The position numbers and the translations under genes were made by a program. A stretch of 64,000 nucleotides of DNA. It comes from CAWJPY01 sp963844865 (GTDB taxonomy: Bacteria > Acidobacteriota > Thermoanaerobaculia > Thermoanaerobaculales > Sulfomarinibacteraceae). This document shows positions 32,834 through 42,249 of the stretch, piece after piece. The notes beneath the pieces were generated by a model that had not been told where the DNA came from, did no database searches, and saw only the letters and a program-made list of their open reading frames with translations. Numbering within the stretch: the first letter of the stretch is position 1; each line of letters begins with the position of its first letter. The stretch spans positions 186,001 to 250,000 of the forward strand of contig CAWJPY010000001.1 of assembly GCA_963844865.1 (NCBI GenBank), in the 5' to 3' direction.

Positions 32834-33892
32834 ATGCCCCTGACTGAACGTGACGTCGTGGCCCGTCTCAGCACGATCCCGGCCCCCGACGGCCGCCAGA
32901 GCCTGGTGGACGCAGGCGTGGTCCGTGGTCTGGAGGTGGAGGGCGCCGAGGTCCGCGTGGTCCTGGCTCTCCAGGCGCCGCGCCCGGAGGCGTCGGAGGC
33001 GCTGCGGGCCCAGGTCGAGGGTCAGCTGAGGGAGCTCCCCGGCGTCGAGCGCGTCGTCGTGCGCGTGCAGGCCGAGCTCCCCACCGTCCAGGGCGGTCCC
33101 CAGGAAGCGGCGCCCAGAGGCTGGGCCGACAAGATCCCCGGCGTCAAGAGGGTCCTGGCCGTGGCATCGGGCAAGGGCGGCGTGGGCAAGTCCACCGTCG
33201 CCGCCAACCTGGCCCTGGCCCTGGCCCGCCGGGAGCACAGCGTCGGGCTCCTCGACGCCGACATCTACGGGCCCTCCCAGCAGCTCATGATGGGGGCGGA
33301 GGAGGAGCCGCGGGGAGACGAGGAGGGACGGATCATCCCGGTGGTGGCGGCGGCCGGGGTCAAGGTCATGTCGTTCGGGTTCATCGTCGACTCCGAGCAG
33401 CCCGTGATCTGGCGCGGACCCATGCTCCAGAAGGCGTTGGAGCAGTTCTTCGGGGACGTGGTGTGGGGAGACCTGGACTACCTGGTGGTGGACCTCCCCC
33501 CGGGCACCGGGGACGTGGCCCTCTCCCTGTGCCAGAACGCCCCGCTGGCCGGCGCGCTCATCGTCACCACGCCCCAGGACATCGCCCTCATCGACGCCCG
33601 CAAGAGCCTGCACATGTTCCGCAAGCTGAACGTGCCGGTGATCGGCATCATCGAGAACATGTCGTCCTACCGCTGCCCCAACTGCGGCTACGAGGAGCAC
33701 GTGTTCGGCAGCGGCGGCGGAAAGCGCACGGCGGAGGCTCTCGACGTGCCCTTCCTGGGCGGCATCCCCCTGGACCCCGCCATCGTGGCCGGCGGCGACA
33801 CCGGCCGGCCGGTGGTGGTGGACCGGCCCGACTCCGCCGCGGCGAAGGCGTTCCGGGAGCTCGCCGAGCGGGTGTCCACGGCCCTGGAGTGA
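32834..33892 (+). CDS. apbC: Mrp/ApbC-type iron-sulfur carrier ATPase
   Basis: This is a P-loop scaffold or carrier for 4Fe-4S clusters. The 352-residue protein has an N-terminal MIP18/DUF59 domain (about residues 1-90), Walker A GKGGVGKSTVAANLALAL, the Mrp signature LVVDLPPGTGDVALSL and a CPNCGYEE (CxxC) cluster site near residue 280. GAAAGGAAC is the ribosome site. It stands alone with a repeat-filled region downstream. Confidence 0.93.
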   Translation: MPLTERDVVARLSTIPAPDGRQSLVDAGVVRGLEVEGAEVRVVLALQAPRPEASEALRAQVEGQLRELPGVERVVVRVQAELPTVQGGPQEAAPRGWADKIPGVKRVLAVASGKGGVGKSTVAANLALALARREHSVGLLDADIYGPSQQLMMGAEEEPRGDEEGRIIPVVAAAGVKVMSFGFIVDSEQPVIWRGPMLQKALEQFFGDVVWGDLDYLVVDLPPGTGDVALSLCQNAPLAGALIVTTPQDIALIDARKSLHMFRKLNVPVIGIIENMSSYRCPNCGYEEHVFGSGGGKRTAEALDVPFLGGIPLDPAIVAGGDTGRPVVVDRPDSAAAKAFRELAERVSTALE

Positions 33893-34525
33893 AGGACTCG
33901 TCCTGCCGGTGACAGACACGTCCGTGGGGCGACCCGCGTCGGCGTCCGCGCCCGCCTCCGCACCACGACGGGCGCCCATGGAGTGACCGAGGCAGAACGC
34001 CGCCCTCATCTCGAGGCGCCACTACGCCCCGACCCGTCATTCCGAGCATCCTTACGCCGCTTCGGGGCGGTGTCTCATGGGATGACACGGGACCACGCGG
34101 AGACAGTGGGACGTCCAAGTTGCCTGTCATTCTGAGCGAGGGTCGGTCCGCCGGAGCGAGTCGAAGAATCCCCTGAGAGAACCAGGGTCGTGCCTGGGAG
34201 GCGTCCCACGGGCCTTCGGGGGATGGTTCGACTCGTCCCTCGCCGCGGACGGCGAGCGCCTCGCTCACCATGACAGAACAAGGGTGTGTCATTGGGAGGA
34301 GCGAGCCCTCGGGCGACGAGGAATCTGGGAGGGGCAGAGACGCCGCGGCTGTGCCCCACCGCCCAGGTCCCTCAGTCGCTTCGCTCCTTCGGGATGACAG
34401 ACGGAGCGGGCCTGCCGCCGCGGCCGCTGCCGCAGTCTCTGATCGCAGCCCCTGATTCCAACCGCCGAAGGCGGCCCCTGGTCACCGATCGCTGCCGCTG
34501 CCGCCGAGCCCTGATCCCGAGCCGG
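33893..34525. repeat. TCATTCTGAGC-type intergenic repeats, copy 1
   Basis: There is no gene in this interval of about 630 bp. From 34044 to 34186 it contains CGGTGTCTCATGGGATGACA, GACGTCCAAGTTGCCTGTCA, TTCTGAGCGAGGGTCGGTCC and GGAGCGAGTCGAAGAATCCC, which are repeated almost exactly but inverted at 36976-37118. A second, more divergent module (to about 34400) ends CAGTCGCTTCGCTCCTTCGG and GATGACAGA. The last 120 bases are CCGCTGCCG-type simple sequence. Confidence 0.85.
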
Positions 34526-35287
34526 TCAGCTGCCCTCGCTGTAGCTGATATTGACGGTGGTCGTTCCGTCGGAGACCCCGACCATGGCGGTGACGTTGCG
34601 CTTGGCGGAGGAGAGCTCGCCGCGCACCATGCCCCCCTCCTCACCACCGCTGCCGGAGAAGGTGTTCACGGTGACCTCGAAGCCCTCCCCGTCCAGGGCC
34701 GTCTTGTAGTACGAGATGACGTCGCTCACCGCGGCGTCGGTGGTGACCTGGAAGACCCCGCTCGAGCCCTCGTCGCCGGTCATGGCGTTCACACCCTGGG
34801 GCTCGGCGCCGGGGTAGACCGGGACCCAGTCCGGGACGTCACCGGCCGTCGCGCCGGTGGTCAGCGTCATGGTCTTGTCGCCCTCGGAAGAGGTGATGGT
34901 GACCCCCTGCCCCCCGTCCTTGCCCGAGGCGTCGATGGTCATCTCCTTGCCGCCGCTCTTCCAGCGGATCTTGCCCTCCTTGAGCTGGTCGAAGTCGACG
35001 GTCGCCACCTCGCCGGTCTTGGTGTTGCGCACCGTGATGGTGCCGGCGTCCTCATCCGCCGAGACCTCCTCGAGGTCCGGGTTGAGGCGGACGATCATGC
35101 GCGCCGTGGCCAGGCCGGGGTTGGCCTCGAAGTCGCCGGCCATCTCCTTGGCCTTGTGCGCCACGAGGACGCCACCGATCCCGAGCACGACGACCGCCAC
35201 CAGGATCAGGGCCCCACACCCGATGCCGACCCAGGCCAGGGTGCCGAGCCCCTTCTTCTTCTGAGGTGCCTGCTCTCCGTTTGCCAT
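34526..35287 (-). CDS. Single-pass membrane-anchored protein of unknown function
   Basis: This 253-residue protein has a short basic N-terminus, one TM helix at about residues 18-40 (WVGIGCGALILVAVVVLGIG) and a beta-rich extracytoplasmic part. The C-terminal 110 residues contain WVPVYPGAEPQG and YYKTALDGEGFEV, which resemble domains in other membrane-anchored hypothetical proteins of Acidobacteriota-like genomes. GGAAGGAG precedes the ATG. Promoter-like TATTCT lies about 40 bases upstream. I do not recognise a function. Confidence 0.75.
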   Translation of the reverse strand: MANGEQAPQKKKGLGTLAWVGIGCGALILVAVVVLGIGGVLVAHKAKEMAGDFEANPGLATARMIVRLNPDLEEVSADEDAGTITVRNTKTGEVATVDFDQLKEGKIRWKSGGKEMTIDASGKDGGQGVTITSSEGDKTMTLTTGATAGDVPDWVPVYPGAEPQGVNAMTGDEGSSGVFQVTTDAAVSDVISYYKTALDGEGFEVTVNTFSGSGGEEGGMVRGELSSAKRNVTAMVGVSDGTTTVNISYSEGS

Positions 35288-35427
35288 TGCCGTCGTCTCC
35301 TTCCATCCTGGGACGTACCCGGCGGTCAGAATAGCACGGGCTCACCCGGGCCCGCCCGGGTCGTGCATAATGCCAGACGAGATGCTGATGTGGGACTGGC
35401 CGGCGCCGCGACGAGGACGGGCTGGCA

Positions 35428-36667
35428 ATGAGGTATGACCTGCTGGCGGTGGCCCTGTGCCTGGTGGGCTCGGCCTTCTTCTCCTCGTCGGAGACGGCCC
35501 TCACGTCGCTGCCCATCACCCGCCGCGAGGCCCTCCGGCGGCGCAGCGGTCGCCTCACACGGGCCGGCCTGGACCTCTGGGCGGCCAATCCGCAGCAGCT
35601 CCTCATCACCATCCTGGTGGGCAACAACCTGGTCAACGTGCTGGCCTCCGCCCTGGCCACCAGCCTCGCCTACCGGATCTCGTCCAGCCACGGACTGGCC
35701 GGCGTGGTGGGGGTCATGACCCTGGTCATCCTGGTGTTCGGCGAGATCACCCCCAAGACCCTGGCCCAGCGCCACGCCCAGGTCATCGCGGGACGGGTGG
35801 TGGCGATCCTGTACCTGCTGGACATCGCGCTGACCCCGCGTGAATCGGGCCCTCGGCCTCATCTCGAGGGTGCTGGCGCGGCGGGCGACCGCGGACCTGC
35901 CCGTCACCGAGGAGGACCTCCTCTACATGGCCCGCCTCGCCCAACGCCACGCCCAGCTCCCCCGCGACGCGCGCTTCATGATCGAACGGGTCGTGCGCTT
36001 CCAGCAGGCCGTCGCGCGCGAGGTCATGGTGCCCCGTCCCCTCCTCGACACCGTGGACCGCTCGTGGGAGGAGGAGCGGGTGCGGCGCTTCATCCTGGAG
36101 TCCGGGCACAGCCGTTTCCCCGTGGTGGACGGCTCCCCAGACAACATCGCCGGGGTCCTCCACGCCAAGCACCTCCTCCGCCTCGCCGCGACCGGGGCCT
36201 GGCAGGACCTGGCCGTGCCCCCCCTCTTCATCCCCGAGAGCAAGCCGCTGCCCGACCTCCTGCACGACTTCCGCACCACCGGCCAGCACCTCGCCGTGGT
36301 CCTGGACGAGTACGGCGGCTGCGCCGGGGTGGTGACCCTGGAGGACGCCCTCGAGCTGGTGGTGGGTGAGATCGAGGACGAGTTCGACCAGGACCGCACG
36401 GCCATGGTCACGGCGGTCGCGGGAGGCTGGTCGGTCCCCGGCCACCTGTCCCTGCGTCGCCTCGAGGTGCTCGTCCACCGCCCCATCCGCCAGCCCACGG
36501 AGGTGGACTCGGTGGGTGGTCTCGCCGCCCACCTCCTGCGCGATCAGCTCGCCGTCGGGGCCGCGGTGACCTGGGACGGGCTCGAGCTGCGGGTCGACGC
36601 CATCCAGGACGGGCGGCCGAGCCGGGTCCAGGTGACGGCACCGCCCCGGGACCAGCTCCCTCGCTGA
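35428..36667 (+). CDS. HlyC/CorC-type CNNM transporter with CBS domains (one frameshift)
   Basis: This is a membrane protein of the hemolysin C/CorC family, proposed in magnesium or cobalt export. The N-terminal CNNM/DUF21 region (SAFFSSSETALTSLPITRRE, VFGEITPKTLAQRHA) is in one frame and the CBS pair and CorC_HlyC C-terminal domain (VPRPLLDTVDRSWEEERVRR, VVLDEYGGCAGVVTLEDALE) in another. One extra base near 35840 breaks the frame; correction gives about 412 residues. The ATG at 35428 is 50 bases after a CATAAT-like -10. Confidence 0.85.
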
Positions 36668-37202
36668 GGAGGAACGGGCGGGGAGCTCAGCCGCCGCGGC
36701 ATCGGATCCGCGCCTTGGGGAGGCCGGAGCGGGTGCCAGGCACCGTCGAAGACGGCTCGAGAAACCCTTTCGCCACATTCGCGGCGGTGCCTGGCGCCCT
36801 CGCTGGTACTCGCGCAGCGCCCCGCCGTTGAACGGCACCCGTCCCTGCTGCAGATCGCTGATGCCGTCGCGTGTTTCGGCTCCTGATGACACAGCGTTCT
36901 CCCGTCATCCTGAGGAGCGAAGCGACGAAGGATCCCCTGATGTCTCCGGTGTGGCGAGCCAAAGGTCCGGGTCTGGTTCTCTCGGGGGATTCTTCGACTC
37001 GCTCCGGCGGACCGACCCTCGCTCAGAATGACAGGCAACTTGGACGTCCCGCTGTCTCCGCGCGGCCCCGTGTCATCCCATGAGACACCGCCGCGAAGCG
37101 GCGTGAGGATGCTCCCAATGACACGCAGGCGGGTCGGCCCACCGTCTCTGAGCGGCTCCGTGTCATGCCATGCGGCACCGTCGCGACGAGGCGTCCGGGC
37201 GC
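36668..37202. repeat. Intergenic region: GTGCCAGGCAC repeat copy 4 and TCATTCTGAGC repeat copy 2
   Basis: This interval of about 535 bp has no gene. GGTGCCAGGCACCGTCGAAG (from about 36731) and CGGTGCCTGGCGCCCTCGCT with CGCCGTTGAACGG (to about 36845) are copy 4 of the first family. From 36890 to 37200 lies copy 2 of the second: TCATCCTGAGGAGCGAAGCG, then TCTCGGGGGATTCTTCGACT and CGCTCAGAATGACAGGCAAC, the inverse of the copy at 34044-34186. Confidence 0.85.
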
Positions 37203-37886
37203 TCAGAGGGAACGGCGGAGGCGCAGCAGCCCACCGAGCGCGGTCCAGGAGAGGCCGCCGCCGGCCCGGTCGCCCTCGGAGGACACCTCCACCTGCGCCC
37301 AGCGCATGCCCGCCCGCTGGGCGCGGGCCAGGATCTCCAGGTTGAGCAGCTCGCCGTGCTCGGACAGGTCGAGCATGTACAGCAACGACCTGCGGTAGAG
37401 CCGGAGCGGACAGGACAGGTCCCGGGCGGGCAGCCCCAGGAGACGGCCGGCCACCCAGTTCAGCAGCCGCGAGCCCGACCGCTGCCTGAAGCCCGCCACC
37501 AGGTCGGCCTCGCGCAGGAAGGGATACATGGTGGCCAGCTCCGTCAGGTTGCAGGCGCCGCCTCCGTCGGCGGTGCCCACCACCAGGAAGCGGACGACGT
37601 CGAAGCCCCGGCGCAGGGCGAGACCGACGCCCTGGTGGCCGTGCTGGGTGAGCACCCTGACCCGGTCGTCCTCCTGGCCGTGGCGGCGCAGGATCTCCGG
37701 GGTGGCGTCGGTGGACCCGTCGTCCACCACCACCAGCTCCCAGCGCTCGCTGATGCTGTCGAGGGCCACCGTCGACGCCGTCAACACCTCGGGCAGGGTC
37801 TCGGCTCCGTCGTGGACCGGCAGGACCACGGACAGCTCCGGTATGAGCCCTCCCTGGTCCGGGGGAAGTGCCGTGTTTTGAGCCAC
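37203..37886 (-). CDS. Glycosyltransferase family 2 protein
   Basis: This 227-residue GT2-fold protein has ELSVVLPVHDGAETLPEVL and the nucleotide-binding VVDDGSTDATPEIL. Where most GT2 enzymes have DxD, it has VGTADGGGACNL, so only one of the acidic residues is present. The C-terminus has no TM helices. GTG start; TACAAT ends 6 bases before it, so it is likely leaderless. It could be a dolichol-phosphate-sugar-synthase-like enzyme or an inactive relative. Confidence 0.8.
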   Translation of the reverse strand: MAQNTALPPDQGGLIPELSVVLPVHDGAETLPEVLTASTVALDSISERWELVVVDDGSTDATPEILRRHGQEDDRVRVLTQHGHQGVGLALRRGFDVVRFLVVGTADGGGACNLTELATMYPFLREADLVAGFRQRSGSRLLNWVAGRLLGLPARDLSCPLRLYRRSLLYMLDLSEHGELLNLEILARAQRAGMRWAQVEVSSEGDRAGGGLSWTALGGLLRLRRSL

Positions 37887-37892
37887 GTGTGT

Positions 37893-37898
37893 ATTGTA
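37893..37898 (-). promoter_or_regulatory. -10 element TACAAT, 6 bases before the GT2 GTG
   Basis: The minus strand reads GATACAATACACACGTG: TACAAT, six bases, then GTG. No ribosome site is visible. Confidence 0.6.
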
Positions 37899-38014
37899 TC
37901 ACCACATCCGGAAAACGCCGGCGCCCAGCGTCGACGACCGCCTCGTCCGCGTCCGCGCCAGCGCCTGCGGCCGATGGGACGCCACGATTCGGGCATGGTG
38001 CGGCAGCCCATCCT

Positions 38015-38335
38015 CACGCCCTCAGGGCGTGAGGCCCGCCCGCCCGCGCAACCCGTTAGGCCCGCCCGCCCGACCACCCCGTTAGGCCCACCCACCCGGC
38101 CACCCCGTGAGGCCCGCCCGCCCGACCACCCCGTTAGGCCCACCCACCCGGCCACCCCGTTAGGCCCACCCGTCCGACCACCCCGTTAGGCCCACCCACC
38201 CGGCCACCCCGTCAGGCCCGCCCGCCCGACCAACCCGTTAGGCCCGCCCGCCCGGCCACCCCGTTAGGCCCACCCGTCCGACCAACCCGTTAGGCCACCC
38301 GCCCGCCCAACCCGTTAGGCGTTAGCCGTGAGAAG
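38015..38335. repeat. 26-base tandem repeat array, about 11 copies
   Basis: The unit is CCGTTAGGCCCACCCACCCG plus GCCACC, with variants (GTGAGG, GTCAGG; CACCCA or GCCCGC; GGCC or GACC). Alternating variants suggest a 52-base higher-order unit in places. The array lies in a 539-bp gap between the GT2 gene and the dehydrogenase and has no spacers, so it is not a CRISPR. The last copies are shortened. Confidence 0.9.
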
Positions 38336-38425
38336 TCAGAGGTTAGAAGTCCCCCCGTCCGGGTGGCGGGCCGTGGGGCGCAGCACCAAGATCCGATTCC
38401 TCGTACTCCCACGTTTGCAACGCCC

Positions 38426-39415
38426 TCACGCCTCGCGGAGCCGGCGGCCGCGAACCACCGGCGTCGGGGGCTCCTCGCCGGCGAGCACCGCGGCCACATT
38501 GGCGGCCGCCAGCTCACACATCGCGGCCCGCGTCTCCCGCGTGGCCGAGCCGAGGTGGGGCAGCAGGACCACGTCCGTACGCGCCGCCAGACCGGGGTGC
38601 ACCCGCGGCTCGTCCTCGAAGACATCCAGACCGGCGCCGCCCAGGTGGCCTTCCTCCAAAACCTTGACCAGCGCCGCCTCGTCCACCAGGGGCCCTCGGG
38701 CCGTGTTGATCAGGAAGGCGCCCCGCCGCATCAGGCGCAGCCGCCGCTCGTTGAGCAGGTGGCGCGTCTCGCCGCTGAGCGGGCAGTGCAGGGAGACCAC
38801 GGCGCTTGCGGCCAGCAGCTCCTCCAGGGGAAGGGCGCGCGTGCCTGCGGGTGCGTCGGCCACCGTCGAGGGATCGTGGTAGATGATGTCCATCCCGAAC
38901 GCCGCCGCCCGTCGCGCCACCGCCCTGCCGATGCGCCCCAGGCCCACGATACCCAGGGTGCGGCCCTGGAGGCCGGCGCCCAACAGCAGGTCCAGCGCCC
39001 ACCCGCGATAACGGCCCTCACGCAGGAAGCGGTCGGCCTCGACCACCCGCCGGGTCACGGCGAGCAGGAGGGCCATGGCGAGGTCGGCGGTGGCCTCGGT
39101 GAGCACGTCCGGCGTGTTGGTCACCCACACCCCCCGGGCCCTGGCCGCGGCGACGTCCACGTTGTCGTAGCCCACCGCCACGTTGCCCACCACGGCGAGA
39201 CCCGGGCAGGCATCCAGAACCTTCGCGGTCACCGGGTTCGCGAGCAGGGTCACCACCCCGTGGGCGTCGCCGATGAAGGCCGCCAGCTCGTCCTCGGCGG
39301 TGAGGGCGGGGCCGCGGTGCACCCGCACCTCGCACCGCTGCGACAGGATGTCCGGGGCGCGTCCCAGCAGGGGTGCGGTGACCGCCACCCGCAGCCCGCT
39401 CCCGAGGACACGCAC
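38426..39415 (-). CDS. D-2-hydroxyacid dehydrogenase (glyoxylate/hydroxypyruvate reductase type)
   Basis: This 329-residue NAD(P)-dependent oxidoreductase has a Rossmann domain (GIVGLGRIGRAVARRAAAFG), the catalytic Arg in LINTARGPLVDEAAL, Glu in GAGLDVFEDEPRV and His in LLPHLGSATRETR. The start is set at the GTG at 39415 because the upstream open frame runs into GGACGC simple sequence. It probably reduces glyoxylate or hydroxypyruvate, or oxidises D-glycerate; the exact substrate is unknown. Confidence 0.9.
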   Translation of the reverse strand: MRVLGSGLRVAVTAPLLGRAPDILSQRCEVRVHRGPALTAEDELAAFIGDAHGVVTLLANPVTAKVLDACPGLAVVGNVAVGYDNVDVAAARARGVWVTNTPDVLTEATADLAMALLLAVTRRVVEADRFLREGRYRGWALDLLLGAGLQGRTLGIVGLGRIGRAVARRAAAFGMDIIYHDPSTVADAPAGTRALPLEELLAASAVVSLHCPLSGETRHLLNERRLRLMRRGAFLINTARGPLVDEAALVKVLEEGHLGGAGLDVFEDEPRVHPGLAARTDVVLLPHLGSATRETRAAMCELAAANVAAVLAGEEPPTPVVRGRRLREA

Positions 39416-39805
39416 ATCAGCGGGACCACCCGCGCCCGCGTCCGCGTCCGATGGGACGTCGGAATTCGGGCACGGGCGCGGACTCGGACGCGGAGCCACG
39501 TCACCGCCCTCCGCACGCGACGGCATCCCACGAGACTCCGCCCCGGATGGGCTCGGGGATGCGCCCAATGACATCCCTTCCCCTTGTCACCCTGAGCGGG
39601 CGGCCCTGGGCCGCGAGTCGAAGGGTCCCCCGATGCCTCCGGTGTGGCGAGCCAACGGCCCGGGTCTGGTGCTCTCGGGGGATCCTTCGACTCGCTCCGG
39701 AGGACCTCCGCTCGTTCAGGATGACAGCAGACCGGAGCAGCCGACCGACTCTGGACATCCCCATGTCATTCCCTGCGGCACCCCGGCGACGGGGCGTGAG
39801 GACGC
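39416..39805. repeat. TCATTCTGAGC-type repeat, copy 3, with GGACGC simple sequence
   Basis: There is no gene in these 390 bases. 39420-39500 is GCGTCCGCGTCCGATGGGAC-type simple sequence. 39565-39800 contains GTCACCCTGAGCGGGCGG, TCCGGTGTGGCGAGCCAACG, TCTCGGGGGATCCTTCGACT and CGTTCAGGATGACAGCAGAC, the same module order as at 36.89-37.2 kb. Confidence 0.85.
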
Positions 39806-42248
39806 TCACCACCCCTCCACCGGGGCGAGAGTGGCGACCAGGAGCTGCTCCAGGGGCTGCCCGGCGGTCTCCACCACCACCCGCCCCAGCTCGCGGCCGT
39901 CGGCGTCCGTCACCACGATGGTGGGCACCCGCTCCACGGTCCGGGCGTCCAGCAGCGCGGCGACCTCGGGGTCGCTCGACACGCCGGGTGCGGTCCACGC
40001 CCACCAGGCGCAGGCGGAAGTGCTCGCCGCCCACGTCCTCGAGCACCTTCTCCAAGTGCGACACCTCGCGCCGGGAGTCGGAGCACCAGCTGCCCAGGAC
40101 CGCCAGGACGGTATAGTCTTCCGAGGCCGTGCGCAGCCGTCGGATCGCCTCCTCGTCCGGCTCATACGCCGCCCGCTCCCCCTCCCAACCCGGGATGGCG
40201 GCCAGCTCCTCCCAGGTGAGATCACCCAGCAGAACCGGGTCCGGGGGCGGCGGCTCGCTCCCCGAAGCGGTCTCCACGCGCAGGATCCGATCTCCCGCCT
40301 CCAGCCGCGTGAGGACCTCCCGTCCGGCCACCACCTCGCCCAGGTTGGTGTAGTGGCCGGTGAGGTGATCGGCGGGGAGCAGGGTCACGAAGAGCTGGGA
40401 ACCGCCGGTGTTGGGCCCCGAGGTCGCCAGCCCCACCCGCCAGGAGTCGAAGGGCACCAGGCTCGGCTCGTCGGCCAGGACGAAGCCGGGCCCGCCCCAG
40501 CCGTCGCCCCGGGGGTCTCCCCCCTGGACCACGAAGTCCGGCACCACCCGGTGGAAGTCCAGGTTCTCGTAGAAGCCCTCCTCCGCCAGGCCCCACACCT
40601 CGCGGGAGCTCACCGGTGCGCGGCTCACGTCCAGCCGGATGCGGAAGGTGCCGCGCACCGTCACCACGTCCAGCCAGTGCTCCGAGTCCGCCCAGCGCAC
40701 CAGGTCCCGGTACCAGGCGCCGCCGTGTCGGGCGTCCCGCGCCGCCAGCGGGGCGGTGAGCCCCTCCCGCTGGGCGGCGGCGGCCATGATCGCTCCCACC
40801 GCCGGGTTCGGATCGGCGGCGGCCAGCTCCCGGACCTGCGTACGCTCGGCCGCCGTGTCGGCCGCGGCGAGGGCGGCGGCCAGCGCCGTGGCCCGGGCGT
40901 CGGGGAGGGCATCGCCGCGCCAGGCGCGGGCCAGGGCCAGCGCACGGTCGACGTCCGTGACCGCGCCCGCCCCCTGCAGCCGCCCCAGGGCCAGCGCCCG
41001 CACCGCAGGGTCGGCGTCCCCGTCCACCACCCCCCACAGCACCTCGACGTGATCCGCCACCTGCTCGGCCGGCAGGGCCTCCAGCCAGGCGAGGCGGACG
41101 GCGGGTGCCGCATCGGCCCGGACCCGGGCCTCGAGAGGGGCTCTGATCGCCGGCGCCAGGCGTGGGATCGCCCGGGCGGCGGCGCGGCGCCGCCACGCCT
41201 CCTGGCCCTCCTTCAGCCACGATCCCACCCGTGCCGCCGCCTCGGGGGCGCCTCGACCGGCCAGGGCCGCCAGGGCGGCGGCCGCCGGCCACGGCTCGGC
41301 CTCGGTGAGGAGGCGATCGAGGGTCGCGTCGTCGCCGGCCTCGGGATGGGAGGCGGCCGCGCCGAGGGCGGCGACGGCGAGCTGTGCGCGATCGTCGGTC
41401 CACAGCTCGGCCAGGCGGCGGCCGGCGGCCTCCCCAAGGACGCGCTCGGGACGGGCCGCCAGGGCCTGGCAGGCCGCCACCTGGACCCGCCAGTCCTCGT
41501 CCACCAGGGCCGCCAGCAGCGCTCCCTGCTCGGCACCGCTCACGGGACCTCTGACCAGGCCGCCCACGGCGGTGGCGCGGATCACCGGCTCGGCGTCCCG
41601 GGCCAGCACCAGGAGCGCCGCCGTGCGCCGCTGTGAGGTGCTGCGGGCCAGGGAGTAGGCAGCGGCGCGGCGCAGCAGCGGGTCGGTGTGGGTGGCGTAG
41701 CGCGCCACGTGGGGCTCCCAGACGGCGTCTGAGAAGCGCCACAGGTTGGCCAGGGCGGTCTCCAGCACCGGCTCCTCCCGCTCCACCAGGAGCAGGTGGC
41801 CGAGGATTTCCAGGCCCCCGGGATCGCCACCCTGGCAGAGCGCCCACGCGGCGGCCTGCCGCACCGCCGGCACCCGGTCGGAGAGGCCCCGCCGGGCGAG
41901 GTCCTCCCCCGCCCGCCCCATCCGGCCGGCGGCCAGCATCACCTGCTGGCGGGTCGCGGCCGAGGTGTCCCTGGCGTACTCCTCGAGGAGGCGCAGGCGC
42001 TCGGGCGTGGGGTTGACGGCCAGCACCCTGGCGGCCAGGGCACGGGTCTCCGGGTAGGGGTCCTGGAGCATGCCGATGGCCATGGAGGTGTCCAGCCACC
42101 AGCGGTCGGTGGCCTCGTACAGGAAGGCCCGCCGCGGCGCCATGTCGCTTTCGTCCCCGGCCGTCACGGACGCCGCGGCGGCCGGCAGCAGCGTCAGCAA
42201 GGCGAGGGTCCACGGCAGGACGCGACGGGGGCGAGACGACGAGGTCAT
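39806..42248 (-). CDS. HEAT-repeat / cyclophilin / thioredoxin-like fusion lipoprotein or secreted protein (one frameshift)
   Basis: This is a fusion of about 813 residues. Signal peptide at residues 1-30; HEAT-like helical repeats at about 45-450; a cyclophilin-type peptidyl-prolyl isomerase domain at about 536-660 (FHRVVPDFVVQGGDPRGDG, GSQLFVTLLPADHLTGHYT); and a thioredoxin-like C-terminus (VLGSWCSDSRREVSHLEKVL, ERVPTIVVTDADGRELG). One extra base near 39984 breaks the frame within the last domain. The ATG at 42248 is favoured because GGAG precedes it. It lies 2 bases after the phosphoesterase stop. Confidence 0.85.
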
Positions 42249-42249
42249 G

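Noticed and set aside
38015..38335. Possible CRISPR array
   Set aside because: The units are directly adjacent with no unique spacers, and no cas gene is present.
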